Source: Riptortus pedestris
Taxonomy: Eukaryota; Arthropoda; Insecta; Hemiptera; Alydidae
Reading direction: 5' to 3'
DNA length: 64,000 nucleotides
Assembly: GCA_019009955.1 (NCBI GenBank)
Contig: CM032230.1
Span: forward strand, 20,770,001 to 20,834,000
Positions 1-11,579 of this stretch are shown piece by piece. Numbering within the stretch: the stretch's first letter is position 1; every line of letters begins with the position of its first letter. The position numbers and the translations under genes were made by a program. The notes under the pieces were generated by a model. That model ran no database searches and was not told the origin of the DNA. It was given only the letters and a program-made list of their open reading frames with translations.

Positions 1-2662
1 AAGAGCAACTATCCATAACGAACCCCGCCACTCTACAATTGATCATTCAAACAGCCCTAAAGGACCGCGGATCATAACCAACACTTACAAAATACGAATT
101 CTTTCGAATTGGCCATGCTCATCATGGTCATTGAAGGCGCGGTTCCCGATTCGTGTGATATTTGACCAGCAAGTTCCTCTGAACATCTTCCTTCTCTTGC
201 TCGTCTGTTTAGTCTATCGTGACCAAACTAATTAAACAGTGGACACTAAGAGTAAGGCTATAACCTCAACCCTGATTTTGGCTCATCCCACAGCAATTCC
301 TCCACTTCCTGGCATCATCATTACAACCATTATCCATAACGAACCGACCCAGTATTGATACTTTAAACAACACGTAAAGTACACTAAGAATATATGAATA
401 TCCTAACGTTCTTCTGTCCTGTTGTATCATATTCATAGAACGATTGGTTGCCGATTCGGGAGAATGTGGCCAGTAAGCACTGCAAGAGTTTTGTTTTCTT
501 TCCCAATTTTTAAAATTACCTAAAAAAAGAAAAGGACTACCTCAGGTACTAACTCCAACGTTCGCTTGAACTACATCCTATACCAGATGTTATCAGAACC
601 GACATTTTTGCATAAACCCTAAAGAACACTTAGAAAATATGGAATTCCAAATGTTCTTTTGACTTTTTTTATAATTATATGCTATGCCTAATTAGAACGG
701 GTTACCAATACTACCTCTCTTTTCTAGCAATCGAACTTAACGATCCTAAATTTACTGAATCACCTCAAACACAATTCATTTTTTGTAACAAAAAACTATT
801 AAGAAACATAACCTAAACATTCCTATTTGTAATTCAGGAGTCCAAAATTCTTTAATATTACTTAAACCGCATCAAACAATAGTCCCATCATTTAAATCTA
901 CTCGTTTACTAAGGAATAAATAAACAAATGTCTTATATAATGATAATGTACTGGTTTCGAACAAAACCCCCTAAAAAGGGCCTCTTTGAAAATTAAAACT
1001 CTTTAAAGTACATATGTAATGCATCACCCACCCTGATCATATTATGTCCATTGCAATATAGAACATAATGTAAGATACCGCTGTCTTAAAATAATTTAAA
1101 AACAATATTTCAACATTATATAAACGAAGTAACACGGGAGTAAAATGGGAAAGACCCGAACTCAATGCAGCCGTTTGGGAAGTATTCCTCCTCCTCTCCT
1201 GGGAACATCCTTCTCTCTTCTGCCATTGTTTATGTAATAGTCAATGTAGAGGATCAAGGGATAAGACAACAACTTACACAGGCTCATTAGGTGTTAATGG
1301 AGTTAACAACAACAAAGTTGTTAACCCGGTGCCGGGCACAAACCTCTGGAATCCACACTATAACCTCAACTTCCAGGTTGGGCTTCTACGCATCCTCAAG
1401 GAGCACTTCCTAAGGTAATGGGGTAGAGAATTGAATAAAGATTTCTCCAACATTTGATCTCTAAAGGACACCTCAAAACATCGGGGAATAAGCCAAAACA
1501 TTAAATAAGGATAGAATAAGATTTCCCTCAATAAAATCTGCTGAAAATCAAGTTGACAGTCTTCGAAAACAGGGGCCTCAAACTGAAGCACGCACAATTC
1601 TAATACAGACATAAAACAAAATACATGTCAAAGAAATATTGGGAAGGTCAGTAGCAAGCAAGCCTGAAAATTATCTTCTAAAAATATTTTCTTCTGCACA
1701 TAGAACGTTTACGCGAATGAGATGATTACACAAATAAATTTGTATTTATCTCATTTAATGTTTTACTTTCTTCATCTGATTTGTTTTTCCTTTTAGAATT
1801 TTTTTTTTCTTTTGACAAAATTAAAAAAATACTAAATTATTATTCTAACAATAGGGCACCGAAAAATTGATTTATTCCGAATGCGAAAGGACATAATTAA
1901 TTAACAACATATAAACTCTAATCCCCAAATATATTTTTTTAAATGTTTTCTATGCATTTTTCCTGTAACTGTAACATTACTGGAGATATTTGAATTTTTA
2001 GTACCCAGGCTACCGGTAACTCCATTTGGTTTTCGGTTCCTCTATGCGGTTTTCACGCATTTTCTCAAGCTCTTTTTGAGTAACTGAGTCACATCTTTAT
2101 TCCACAATTAAAAATGAAATATGGTTTCCAACGAATATTTATAATGTGAGATAAATACAACTATGGTCGATAAGATTATATCAATAAAGATAATATTTTC
2201 TAGTGACCCAAAAAATAACTTTATTAATATGACACTTATTATTAAAACGACTCATTAAACTATAGACACAATTTGCTTAGGCCATAATCTGACAAGTAAG
2301 GGGTGGGGGGTTAGAACGTGTAAAAAGAAAACATTCAAAATATTCTCATTATTTTATTTCGGATCAAAAAATGTTACATAATCAATCTTGTTAATTAATT
2401 TATGCCTAACAATATTCGTTCTAAAGCGAGCAAACCCCGGATCGATCTCACAGGATTTTCACTCATCAACAATTTCCTCAACTCTTCTCCAAATTAAATT
2501 TGAAGTTGGGATTACGTAAGCGTCTTAATGGTCGCAAATCCCATTTAATTAGGCAACATCAGCAAACCAGCATTGCTTACGCAGCATCTGCGTGTCTTAT
2601 TTGAACTTTAACTAGAACAGTCTTTTTAGAGATAAGCAAGAAGGACATGCCTCTAATATAAA
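1..2662. other. Gene-free AT-rich stretch with faint diverged repetition
   Basis: No credible gene is visible. The first 730 bases hold what look like three decayed related blocks. TATCCATAACGAACC occurs near 10 and 331. GATTCGTGTGATATTTGACCAGCAAG-like sequence near 150 is echoed as GATTCGGGAGAATGTGGCCAG near 453. CTAAAGAACACTTAG-like strings recur near 57, 375 and 618. The spacing is irregular, about 245-320 bases. From 730 to 2662 I see only simple AT-rich sequence. Confidence 0.4.
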
Positions 2663-3009
2663 TAAAAGTCCGTCACGAAGGGACTGTGTAAACTAAGCAG
2701 ATTTCCCGCGTGAAGTTTAGTAATAGATAAATCTACATACAGGTAATACAACAACACCGTGAATATAAAGTGAATAAACACAAACGATAATAAGAAACCT
2801 CTCAATGGAAAACATCTGAAATGTAAACAAACAGTTCTGCCAACTCCTTACCGGATAGAAAAAGAATTACTGTAATATATCTGAATATAGCGTATTAATT
2901 TAAATGAAAACTACTCGTATTTACTATATCTAGCACTGTAAATAATAATGAATCAGAATAATATGCTAATAATTTCCCGCGTGAAGTATAGGAAAAGATA
3001 AATCTACAT
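2663..3009 (+). mobile_element. HINE-like element, 5' half, B type
   Basis: Starts with the family head (AAAAGTCCGTCACG) and AGCAGATTTCCC, then the long B-type 5' part (AATAGATAAATCT, ATGTAAACAAACAG, AATGAATCAGAATAAT). At about 2973 a second partial head begins (TTTCCCGCGTGAAGT). The core, microsatellite and 3' hairpin are missing. It lies tail-to-tail with the minus-strand copy that follows, so the pair forms a large imperfect inverted repeat. Confidence 0.8.
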
Positions 3010-3644
3010 ATCTTACGGGTCGAAAAATTGTATAAAACAAATCTTATTGCAAACTAAATGTACTATAATCATTGGTATATACATTTATTCTCAAACTTCA
3101 ATAATAACCGAGATATTTGCATTTTTCAGTTTTCAGCCTTCAGCAAACCCCCTTTTTCTACTCATGTTACATAAACAATACTCTATTATATAATAAACCA
3201 CATTATTCCAAGGTTAAATATCAAATATTGCATTCAAGAGACCTTTATTATATGAGATACATGCAAATATGTCCTGGTGACCCCCGCCCCCTCCCCGTCT
3301 TAAGGTTTTCGATTACTAAAATTTGATTCATTGAGATAACAATTATTTCAACTCATTATAAATTACAGCACTAGATAGGTAGTAAATAGTTCTCAATAAA
3401 ATTATTATGTTATAAAATGATATATTTCAGTAATTGTTTTCCTTTCCGGTGTGAGGCTGGCAGATCTGTTTGTTTACATTTCAAACGCTTCCTGTCTGCA
3501 GGTTATTGATATTGACTGAAATACTTCTTATTTCCGTTTGTTTTTATTCTCTTAATATTCACGGTGGTATGTAGATTTATCTATTACTAAACTCCACGAG
3601 GGAAATCTGCTTAGTTTAAGCAGCCCCTGCGTGACGGATTTTTT
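3010..3644 (-). mobile_element. HINE-like element, 5' half plus core, minus strand
   Basis: Read on the minus strand, it starts at the right with the head (GTCCGTCACGCAGGGGCTGC), runs through the B-type 5' part and ends in the core (ATCTCGGTTATTATT-like, CAATAAGATT, then CGACCC). It stops before the G/C-run, so the microsatellite and 3' hairpin are absent. Its 5' part mirrors 2663-2975. Confidence 0.8.
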
Positions 3645-4025
3645 CTTTGTAAATTTAATTACTATAACACATCGTCTCAGTGATAAGCTAATTAAGTGAA
3701 TCCTACGGCTTCCGAATTGCCATAATAAATAAGGGAGACAATTTCGTCAAGACTCTAATGGCTTTTTTCCTGCCAAGGTTCCGTGTGCTCGGGTCATTCT
3801 GCTGTAGTTGTCGTCGGCCAAGACATACTATATATCTTAACATTGTTAGCTCACGCAATATCTCGCCCCCTTCAGACATATTCTATTATACTCGCTATAA
3901 CCTAACATCAGGCTCGGACGGTAACAGCCCTTGGGCAAAGACAATCTTTTAGCAGATTTCACTTGGGAGAAGCAGCTATTCAGGTTGTAGTTATGAAGGT
4001 CCATCAATCCTACCTACGGGACAAT
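3645..4025. other. Unique sequence between HINE copies
   Basis: No repeat seen elsewhere in the window and no convincing gene. A 64-codon frame on the plus strand at 3758-3952 has no recognisable motif and is probably chance. Confidence 0.4.
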
Positions 4026-4215
4026 AAAAAGTCCGTCACGCAGGGGCTGTGTAAACTAAGCAGATTTCCCACGCGAAGTTTTACAATAGAGAAATCTGCC
4101 TACTAATAACAGTAGTTGTAACGAATCTCTAAACCTATTTTAAGAGAGGAAGAGTTGCGGAAACGGCCGAACTAGCTCTCGGCGGAAAGTTCCGAACATA
4201 GCTGACTTCTGCCTA

Positions 4216-4260
<45 letters not shown>

Positions 4261-4663
4261 TAAATATATATAAATAAATATCTCGGTTAATATTCTAGAT
4301 ACAGAATAAATGTACAAAAATATTTATAGTAAATTTAATTTGCAATAAGATTGATTCTATACAATTTTTCGATCCGACGCATAATAACGGAGATATTTCG
4401 AATTTTGAAAAATCCCCCCGTGGTCCGATTTCAGCCATTAAGGAACTTGATCTTTCTTTTTAAATAAAAAGATTATATATCAAGTTTAGTAACGATAAGA
4501 CAAAAATTGCGGCCGCTAGAGCGGTAACAGACAAATATATATACAGTTTTGAACGGACCTCATTTTCGTCATCGTATCGATGGACAATTGAAGAAAAATT
4601 TCGAAAATCACGTCATGAGTACGACCTCAATAGCTGATTTTCCTCAAGGGAAATCTGCTAAAA
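4026..4663 (+). mobile_element. HINE-like element, near complete, A type
   Basis: Has the complete head, an A-type 5' part (GTTGCGGAAACGGCCGAACTAG), core, 3' block and hairpin (TTTCCTCAAGGGAAATCTGCTAAAA). Unusually, a (CA)n tract at 4219-4258 sits in the 5' part. The normal (TA)n site is reduced to ATATATATAC. The next, minus-strand copy abuts its 3' end directly. Confidence 0.85.
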
Positions 4664-4677
4664 TGAAGTCCGTTCAA

Positions 4678-4732
<55 letters not shown>

Positions 4733-5192
4733 TCTCTAGGCGTCGCAAGTATTGTATGATCGTTACCAAACTCAATATTTAAATGTTTTATGTAAAAATG
4801 AATATCTCATTCGTTAACTGCTAAAATCTGACTCGGGGGTTTAGAAGGGAGAATGTCGAGAATATCGATATTCTTAATATCTTCGTTATTATGCGTTGGA
4901 ATGAAAATTAGTAAAGTATTAATCTTATGCAAAAGTTATGTTCTATAAATGTTGTTATGTACGCTTTTTCAATATCTTGATTATTAATCAAAATATTTGC
5001 ATTTTTTAGTTTTGGGCATCAGTAAGCAACCACTCCTACTCATTTTATTTTAACAATAAGCTGTTATATTGAGAAACACTTTATTTGAAGCATAAATGCC
5101 AAATGTAGTTCTCATTGAACACTTACGTTTTTAGATAAAATACAAATACGCTCGTGGGAAATCTGCGTCAGTCCCTCCAAGACGGACTTTTT
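4664..5192 (-). mobile_element. HINE-like element, minus strand, 3' end lost
   Basis: Begins inside the 3' block (the inverse of TTTTGAACGGACTTCA), followed by (TA)n at 4682-4728, the inverted core, the C-type 5' part and the head, which ends at 5192 (GACGGACTTTTT). The hairpin end is missing at the junction with 4663. The two copies are therefore joined 3' to 3'. Confidence 0.8.
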
Positions 5193-6213
5193 GTATCCTG
5201 TCATTGAGCTTGTGACACGGTTTTCGGAACATTCCTACAAACGACCATCGATCCTACCCAAAATATAACGATAGTGAAATTCACAAATATAAGTAATTTC
5301 AGACACCACTATCAGATGTATATTTAGTCCATACAAACCGAACTCAATATATAAGTGTTTCATGTAAAATTAAAACACCACGTTCAGTCTTACTAAAACA
5401 TTCAGTAAAACCCCAACCTACTCATCTCATATTACCAATAAGGTCGGTATATCACCAGATATCTTGCCTTAAAATGACGTGAGCTAACGCAAAAATTCTG
5501 TAAATATCATTTAGCGTGAACGTTATCAGACATGGAAAACAAAAACTAATGACTCTAATCGTTCTCTTCTATAGGAAAATCTGCCATAATTGAAAGGGAA
5601 AGTTAGTGAGTGCAAATGAACCAACGCGAATATGAATTATAGAATTAATCATATTTAATCTACATAATATAATAAAGTTAATAATAAATATAATTTAATT
5701 TTACGCGTTTGCTTTGAAATCAAAATTAATAAATTAGACTTATTTAAACATTTCTCCAAAAATATAAAGCATATTTAAATTGAAAGAGTATATTTAAGAG
5801 ATATGGTAAAGTTAATTATTAACACCACTGATTACTTGTTCATTTAACATTCCTCTTTTAAAATGGTTTCTTAAAAATAGTAAACCAGTTTACTGTTTTA
5901 TTATTTCTTTTAAAAAGTTGATTAACAACGGCAAACTTACGAAAAATACTCTTTAGGGAATTGTGGTAGCTAGAACGAGAGTACGAGAGAGAATGACAGA
6001 GAGAGTGATCTTATTTGGAAAAGAATAACCTTCAACGAATTCTTATATAATTAAAAAGTATCTCAAGACAGAGCCTGGTATGTTAATTAAAAACGAAAAT
6101 ATATAATTACATATATACTACACACAAAAAAAAGAGCCATTAACTTGATTTAAAAATTATCTTTTGGCCGGACGCCAATTTAAGTCTTTATACATATATA
6201 TATATATATATGG
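5193..6213. other. AT-rich gene-free stretch
   Basis: Very AT-rich, apparently single-copy here, with a short GAGAGAGTG patch near 5970-6010 and (TA)n at 6197-6211. A faint HINE-like scrap (CGAACTCAATATATAAGTGTTTCATGTAAAA) lies near 5338. No gene is visible. Confidence 0.4.
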
Positions 6214-6520
6214 AGTTATTCTTTTTGGAGTTTTGGTCACTGTCTTATCCCGATTTTTCGAGAATCTTTATTTTCCCTTCTTCAGGGCAAGACTAAAGGT
6301 GCTTAAAAACTATTACACATAACTATTGCACTTAGGACTAGGGTAATAGTAACCTCCCTTCTAAGTGCATAGTAACCCTAGTCCTAAGTGCATGTGTAAT
6401 AGTTGTTAAGTATCTTTACTCTTGCCCTGAAAAACAGAAAATAATATTTATCTTGAAATATCAGCATAAACTAAGATTTTTTTCACTTACATTGACCAAA
6501 ACTCCAAAAAGAATAACAAC
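6214..6520. repeat. Foldback (inverted-repeat) element
   Basis: The two halves are inverse copies. TTATTCTTTTTGGAGTTTTG near 6216 pairs with CAAAACTCCAAAAAGAATAA near 6503. TCAGGGCAAGACTAAAG near 6283 pairs with TTTACTCTTGCCCTGA near 6415. GCACTTAGGACTAGGG near 6330 pairs with CCCTAGTCCTAAGTGC near 6375. The loop is short. It is bounded by (TA)n at 6197 and, some way off, at 6563-6585. No reading frame is present, so it is a non-autonomous foldback element or a snapback retroelement fragment. Confidence 0.75.
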
Positions 6521-6804
6521 AACATATATAAATATAACCTGGTCGAAAACATCAACACAATTATATATATATATATATATATATTAAAATATTTTCCTTT
6601 GTACATTACCCATGCACAAAGGACGTTTATTTACTACATGTAGCAAACTACTATAATATATAATGTGTATCTTCGTAATACATCATGATTTTGTATACAA
6701 GAAATGTAGTTCATAAGTTTGTTGTTGAAATTAAATTAAAAAAAAGAAAAAGGAAACAAAAAAAAATAACAGACTTAATAATACAGAATGTGATAAAAAA
6801 TTAT
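6521..6804. other. AT-rich spacer with (TA)n
   Basis: Contains (TA)n at 6563-6585 and A-rich runs near 6740-6770. No gene is visible. Confidence 0.4.
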
Positions 6805-7345
6805 AAGTACTTCACTCAGGGGATGCCTATACTAAACAGATTTCCCAAGTGACGTTTTACAGTACTGAAATCTGCATACTGCTAACACTACCGTGAGTAA
6901 ATACAAACGGTAATGAAGAATCTTTCAGTTAAATTTAATAAGCGACATATGAATTTTAAACAAATGGGGTCTGCCAACCACTCAGAGCTGAATAGATAGA
7001 TGGAGATACTCTTCACTGGAAAGAAAAACAATTACTGATGTATATCTGAATATAACACGTTAACTTTATTGCAAACTATTTACTATATTACTATACTATA
7101 CTGCAATTTATAATGAATCAGAATACATGTATTTTAATAAATCAAATTTTAGTAGTCCAAGAACTAAAGAAGAGGGAGAACAGAAGGTATTTGCAAATAT
7201 CTCACAAAGTAAAAGGTTATACGAGTCTAAACCAATTTCACGAGGGTTTAACAGTTACGGAAACGGCCGAACTAATCCGGAATCTTACGACGAGAACCGA
7301 CTTTAGCCGATCACTTCTTGCCCGTTATCCACACACACTTTATTA
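6805..7345 (+). mobile_element. HINE-like element, 5' part only, chimeric B/A type
   Basis: A decayed head (ACTCAGGGGATGCCTATACTAAACAGATTTCCC) is followed by B-type sequence and then the A-type block (AACAGTTACGGAAACGGCCG) in one copy. This shows that the 5' versions recombine. It stops at the CACACACTTTAT-like junction, after which LINE sequence follows. The 81-codon frame at 7113-7358 lies wholly in repeat sequence and is not a gene. Confidence 0.75.
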
Positions 7346-7380
7346 TAGCCGTCACTGAACAATAAGCTCATAAAAACAAA

Positions 7381-8110
7381 ATTGAAATTCAAAACAGACA
7401 AATCATCCTACACAATATTTAGCAGATCAAGGACTACTCTATCATTGGAATCAGGTTACAAGGACAAAAACTTACTAAAGAAAATACAATTAAATACTTG
7501 GGAATAATTTTTGACAGTAAACTAAGTTGGAACGCCTACATTCAACATCTTTGAAACAAAACTACTGAAACACATAAGTCTACTTTCAATAGAAACAAAA
7601 CTGACTTGGGGATTACAGAGACACATGACGGAAGATATAGTCTGCAGCAATACAACCTACAATGACTTACGCCATCACTGCCTGGCATGAAGGTTTACTG
7701 CGGCAATACAATTTAAAGAAAATGGAGAGAGTTCAGAGACTGATGGCTTTGAAGAGAATAAAGGGATTTAGAACAATTTCGTATGAAGCTGCCTGTGTTC
7801 TGGCGAGAATTACACCCATCTCTATACTTGCAAATCGACACAAAACATTTATCACCACATGAAAAAACACAGAAAACAATAACTCATATGACATTGAAAA
7901 ACTACATTACTCACAATGGACACACTGCTATACAGAATAGATATAAAACTGACTCTAACTCACACAACAGAATTCCAAATCTACACTGATGAAAGTAAGG
8001 ACAAAGAACCAAGATACCAACCTCCAACAATTTACCATTGGAATCAATTTGGAATTGGAGAAAGAAAAAGATATCAAAGTGATCATGAAGTTGGAGCAAA
8101 AGGCACCTCA
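7381..8110 (+). mobile_element. LINE remnant: end of reverse transcriptase to RNase H (R1/I-like)
   Basis: Three frames carry pieces of one non-LTR retrotransposon protein. From 7382 the frame reads like the FKTDKSSYTIFSRSR segment that precedes the RT thumb. From 7441 (another frame) it continues to KYLGIIFDSKLSW, the classic thumb motif. The frame from 7662 gives ITAWHEGLL, RVQRLMALKRIKG and RTISYEAACVLARITPI, typical of the region after the RT domain. At about 7975 IYTDESK resembles the first catalytic aspartate motif of RNase H. At least three frameshifts and stops make it dead. Clade assignment (R1 or I group) is from motif style only. Confidence 0.8.
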
Positions 8111-8392
8111 TGAATAAATCAATATAAGCTATTATGTAAACATAACAAATGCAGAAAAGGGGAAAGTGAAAAAGAAAAGATGATATAGTGAGGGTGAGTA
8201 AGAAAGGGCCTAGGCGGTAACCTTGATTGATCCCAGCCCTACAAAAGGTTCCCAATCACCAGCCCAATTACACGTCTTCACCTCCAACACTAGTATCGAT
8301 TCGCCCGCTCTCACAATCACTCACGCTGCATCTCTCTCTCTCGCGCCCCCTTACACGGCAATAAACGTACTGACACAGGGGGAAAAAAAGTC
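8111..8392. other. Spacer between LINE remnant and HINE
   Basis: Purine-rich at first, then pyrimidine-rich (TCTCTCTCTCGCGCCCCC near 8333). No gene is visible. Confidence 0.35.
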
Positions 8393-9320
8393 CGTCACGC
8401 AAGGACTACGTAAACGAAGCATATTTCCTACGTAAAATTTAATAATAGAAAAAATCCAGGAGAGCCGAACAGTTACCGTAAAACTCCCTAACTTTGTGAC
8501 ATTTGTTTTATTTTTTTCAGTCTAACTCCCTTAATGTTTCACATAGAAATTTGGGGATTTTACTCAACATAGTTACACTTCTCAACTTTCGAACGCCATC
8601 TTTTAACTACCTCTACCCCTTATAGGAAAGGAGGGGGATTTTTTTTTTCGTGTCACATTGTTACGACCGGAGTTGCCCAACAATGTGACACCCCTTTTTT
8701 ACATAGAAAACTCTCCCTACCTGGATTTGTCACATTGTTGTAGACTATATCAGTCGGGTCAAAACATGAAAAACTTGTACTGGATTTGGTAAACACATAA
8801 ATACCTGTTGATAATGGAAAATAACAGTGTAATCCTTTTCCCTCCTTACAAACAGGTGACGCAACCTCTCGGATTCATTTCGGATCTTAAGATTAATCCC
8901 CAGAGCCGCTAGAGTCTGTGTATGCCCAAAATCTTGAGTGTAAAAAAATTGGGAGCCTGTCACAAAGTTGGGGAGTTTTACGGTACGGAAACGGCCGAAC
9001 TAGCTTTTGGCGAAAATTCAAGACTAGAACGAAAGTTAGCCGATCTCAGCTCATCCGTACAAACTTAATAAATAGTCAGCTTACCCACGTTCTGGTATAC
9101 CATACATGAGACTGCTCATAATATATTCTGGCGAAACAAGGAAGTTCGAATTGCTCGCTAAATATTAAAAGTACGAAACAATGAATAGACCAACAATTTT
9201 ATACCACCTGGATACCATTGATGCTATACCACTTTTCGATACTTATCATAATAACGGAAATATTTGGAATTAACCGCCCCCCCCTCGAACATGGTCAAAT
9301 ATCAGCCATTAAAGGCTATG
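8393..9320 (+). mobile_element. HINE-like element, A type, split by a TA-flanked insertion
   Basis: The head (AAAAAAAGTCCGTCACGC) runs to AACAGTTA at 8475. It resumes at 8984 with TACGGAAACGGCCGAACTAG and continues as core through CATAATAACGGAAATATTTGG and a C-run to ATCAGCCATTAAAGG. The 508-bp element at 8476-8983 accounts exactly for the gap. The 3' end is lost. Confidence 0.8.
8476..8983. mobile_element. 508-bp TA-flanked terminal-inverted-repeat element (MITE)
   Basis: The ends are 26-bp inverted repeats with one mismatch: CCGTAAAACTCCCTAACTTT... at 8476-8501 and its inverse at 8958-8983. TA flanks both sides (8474-8475, 8984-8985). Removing the element plus one TA gives CAGTTACGGAAACGG, the uninterrupted HINE sequence present at 19726-19740. 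A TA duplication is the hallmark of the Tc1/mariner superfamily. There is no transposase, so it is non-autonomous. An inner perfect hairpin (GTGTCACATTGTT / AACAATGTGACAC) lies at about 8650-8692. Confidence 0.85.
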
Positions 9321-9324
9321 AACT

Positions 9325-9635
9325 AAACAACTTTTGGTATTTAACCTTGGAATGAAGTGCTTCATGATATAACAGCTTATTGTTAATATGACATAAGTAG
9401 GAGTAGGACTGAAGGCCAAAAAATAAAATATGCAATTATCTCGTTTAATATTCAAGATAGAGAAAAAGTTTATATAAAAATATTTACAGAACATTAAATT
9501 TGCAATATGATTGACCCTATTCAATTTTTAGATCCACTGCATAATAACGGAGGTAATTTGAATTTTCCAAATTCCCTCTCTAAACTCCCTACCAGTCGGA
9601 TTTAAGCCATTGACGAACTTTATCTTCAGTTAAAC
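9325..9635 (+). mobile_element. HINE-like element, internal fragment
   Basis: Runs from the C-type region (TTTGGTATTTAACCTTGGAATGAAG) through the core (ATATTCAAGATAGAG, CATAATAACGGAGG, AAGCCATTGACGAAC) and stops before the microsatellite. No head and no hairpin. It directly follows another truncated copy in the same direction. Confidence 0.75.
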
Positions 9636-10929
9636 ATATCGAGATGAGTCATTCACGAATATTGCAATAAGTTAACTTACCTAAGGGTGAACCACCCCTA
9701 TAAGGCAGGCATTACCCTAAGGGCTTGATGTGAGCAAGATATAACTTCAGGAGGGCTTTAGTTCAAATATCCTTTATCACTGTGCTCTTTGCATGCCGGG
9801 GGATGATAAAGATCTCTGTAAGATGTCAGGCGAGCCTTTCCTCAGAGAGGTTCTTAGGGCTAAAATAATCGGGCATTTTAAGCAATTAGTTGATTAAAGG
9901 GGAGAGAGATGGCGCCCATTGACATGGATTTTAAAGTGCAGCCCCAACTTAAACGAGCTCTTTCCTAGCAGATCCTTTGTCATGGAACGTGCTTTTACCA
10001 ACTGTTTCATTATTTAACGTTATTATTAAGTCCCCAAGTTCAAACTCTGTTTATCTTTTTTCCTTTTCCCTGGTAAACTAATTCGAAGAAATGCTTCTAA
10101 AATATTCAGGGTCGATTGATGCTCTCGCTGTATTTGAAAGAATTCTTTCATGGCGGTAAAATCACATTTCAAAAACTCTAGACGGCTGACAGGGAACAAG
10201 GGATTAGCTTTAATAGAATTGTTGTACATTGAATCTAGCAAGGTAAAAAAAAAGGGATCTTGTCTAACAGGTTAAAACAATATCTGTCTGCTGACAGCTT
10301 CCTTTGTAGTCTTCTATTTTTAAGCGGTGCTAAACAACGTAAACATCGTTGTCTAAATTTCCTTTGCAAGTATTGGGTTACCTTTTTATTTATTCAACTT
10401 CCCTTCCTTTAAAGCTGTTTTCAGAAGTGAGGCGGATGAAAATGGTAAAAACCATACTCTGTCTGGCTAAATCTAACTATGAATAGTCAACTTATCCAAG
10501 CTACAGAGGGATGTCTTTTTAACAATACGAGCCCATGGCGACATTATTTTAGCTCTCCCCGGCGCATATATTGTTGAATAATCCCACGCAGAAGGCAACG
10601 GGAAGCCACTCCGTTTCATAGCCCTTACAATTCCATGGTCATTTTCTTCATTCAGTGGATCAACTCACAACATAATCTATCGTAATTTCTCTATGTTGCT
10701 TCCTAATCCTACATAAGGCAAAAGAATTAAAATTAAAGATAACTAATAGTGAAAATTGCATTCCAAATGAAGCTTTTTAATAAAAAGTCGTCTTCATACA
10801 TTAAATACGAATTTAAATTTCTTAGTACTCACACAATAGCCAAAGATGGAGATACTCACCTGAAAAATGAAAAAAAAATACTAATTAATAAGTTTGGGAA
10901 TATTTGGCAAATAAAAAATAAATAAATAA

Positions 10930-10930
<1 letters not shown>
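9636..10930. other. Non-repetitive island, about 1.3 kb
   Basis: More balanced in composition than the surroundings and free of the window's repeat families. Segments such as 9700-9960 and 10500-10640 are GC-richer. A 71-codon minus-strand frame at 10026-10241 has no recognisable motif. I cannot assign a function. It could be intronic or regulatory DNA. Confidence 0.4.

Positions 10931-10971
<41 letters not shown>
10931..10971. repeat. (CA)n microsatellite
   Basis: Uninterrupted ACAC repeat of about 40 bases after an AAATAAATAAATA run. Not part of a recognisable HINE copy. Confidence 0.95.
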
Positions 10972-10972
<1 letters not shown>

Positions 10973-11579
10973 GACTAAACTAAAATAGAAATACCGAAAC
11001 TAATAATTTTGGTTAATAACTTGGTGTTTCACTACTAGCTCCAGTAATACATTTGTAAGATTAGTTTTATAATTTTATAAATGTAAATCTTTTATGTGTG
11101 TTTTTTCTCCAGAAAAACGATTAAGATTGGAGATTTTTAATTTCAACTCTCCCTTACAAGTCCCGCTTCTTGTTCTCATAAATAAAAATGTAGCGTACAA
11201 TGCTCAGTCCTTATTCACAAACATTTCCGATAGTTCCGCTCAGTCATTTGTGGGCCATAAAAATGGTTGACAACAGCTAAAGGTTTTAGTGAATTACTTG
11301 CTTATAATAAAAGTGAATCTAAATACACAAATTAACTTTTGCTATTGTTGACGTTGGATAGGTAGAAATCCCAAATGGGAAACGAAATATCGCGATTTTT
11401 AACCGCGACCTCAGATACAATAACAACTCCTGTTCGTCTTAAGAATACTACTGTCGTATAGCCTTCGTCCATTGCCGAGCGGGTTAGAGCGTGAGTAGCG
11501 TTAACGGACTACTTAAAAACCTGATCAGGAATCCATCAAGACTCGCTAAAGATCTCAAAGGTCTATAAATGCCAACTGA
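10972..11579. other. AT-rich gene-free stretch
   Basis: No gene and no repeat shared with the rest of the window. Ends just before a HINE head. Confidence 0.4.

Noticed and set aside
7113..7358. 81-codon plus-strand frame upstream of the LINE remnant
   Set aside because: Lies wholly in HINE 5' sequence and does not match LINE protein.
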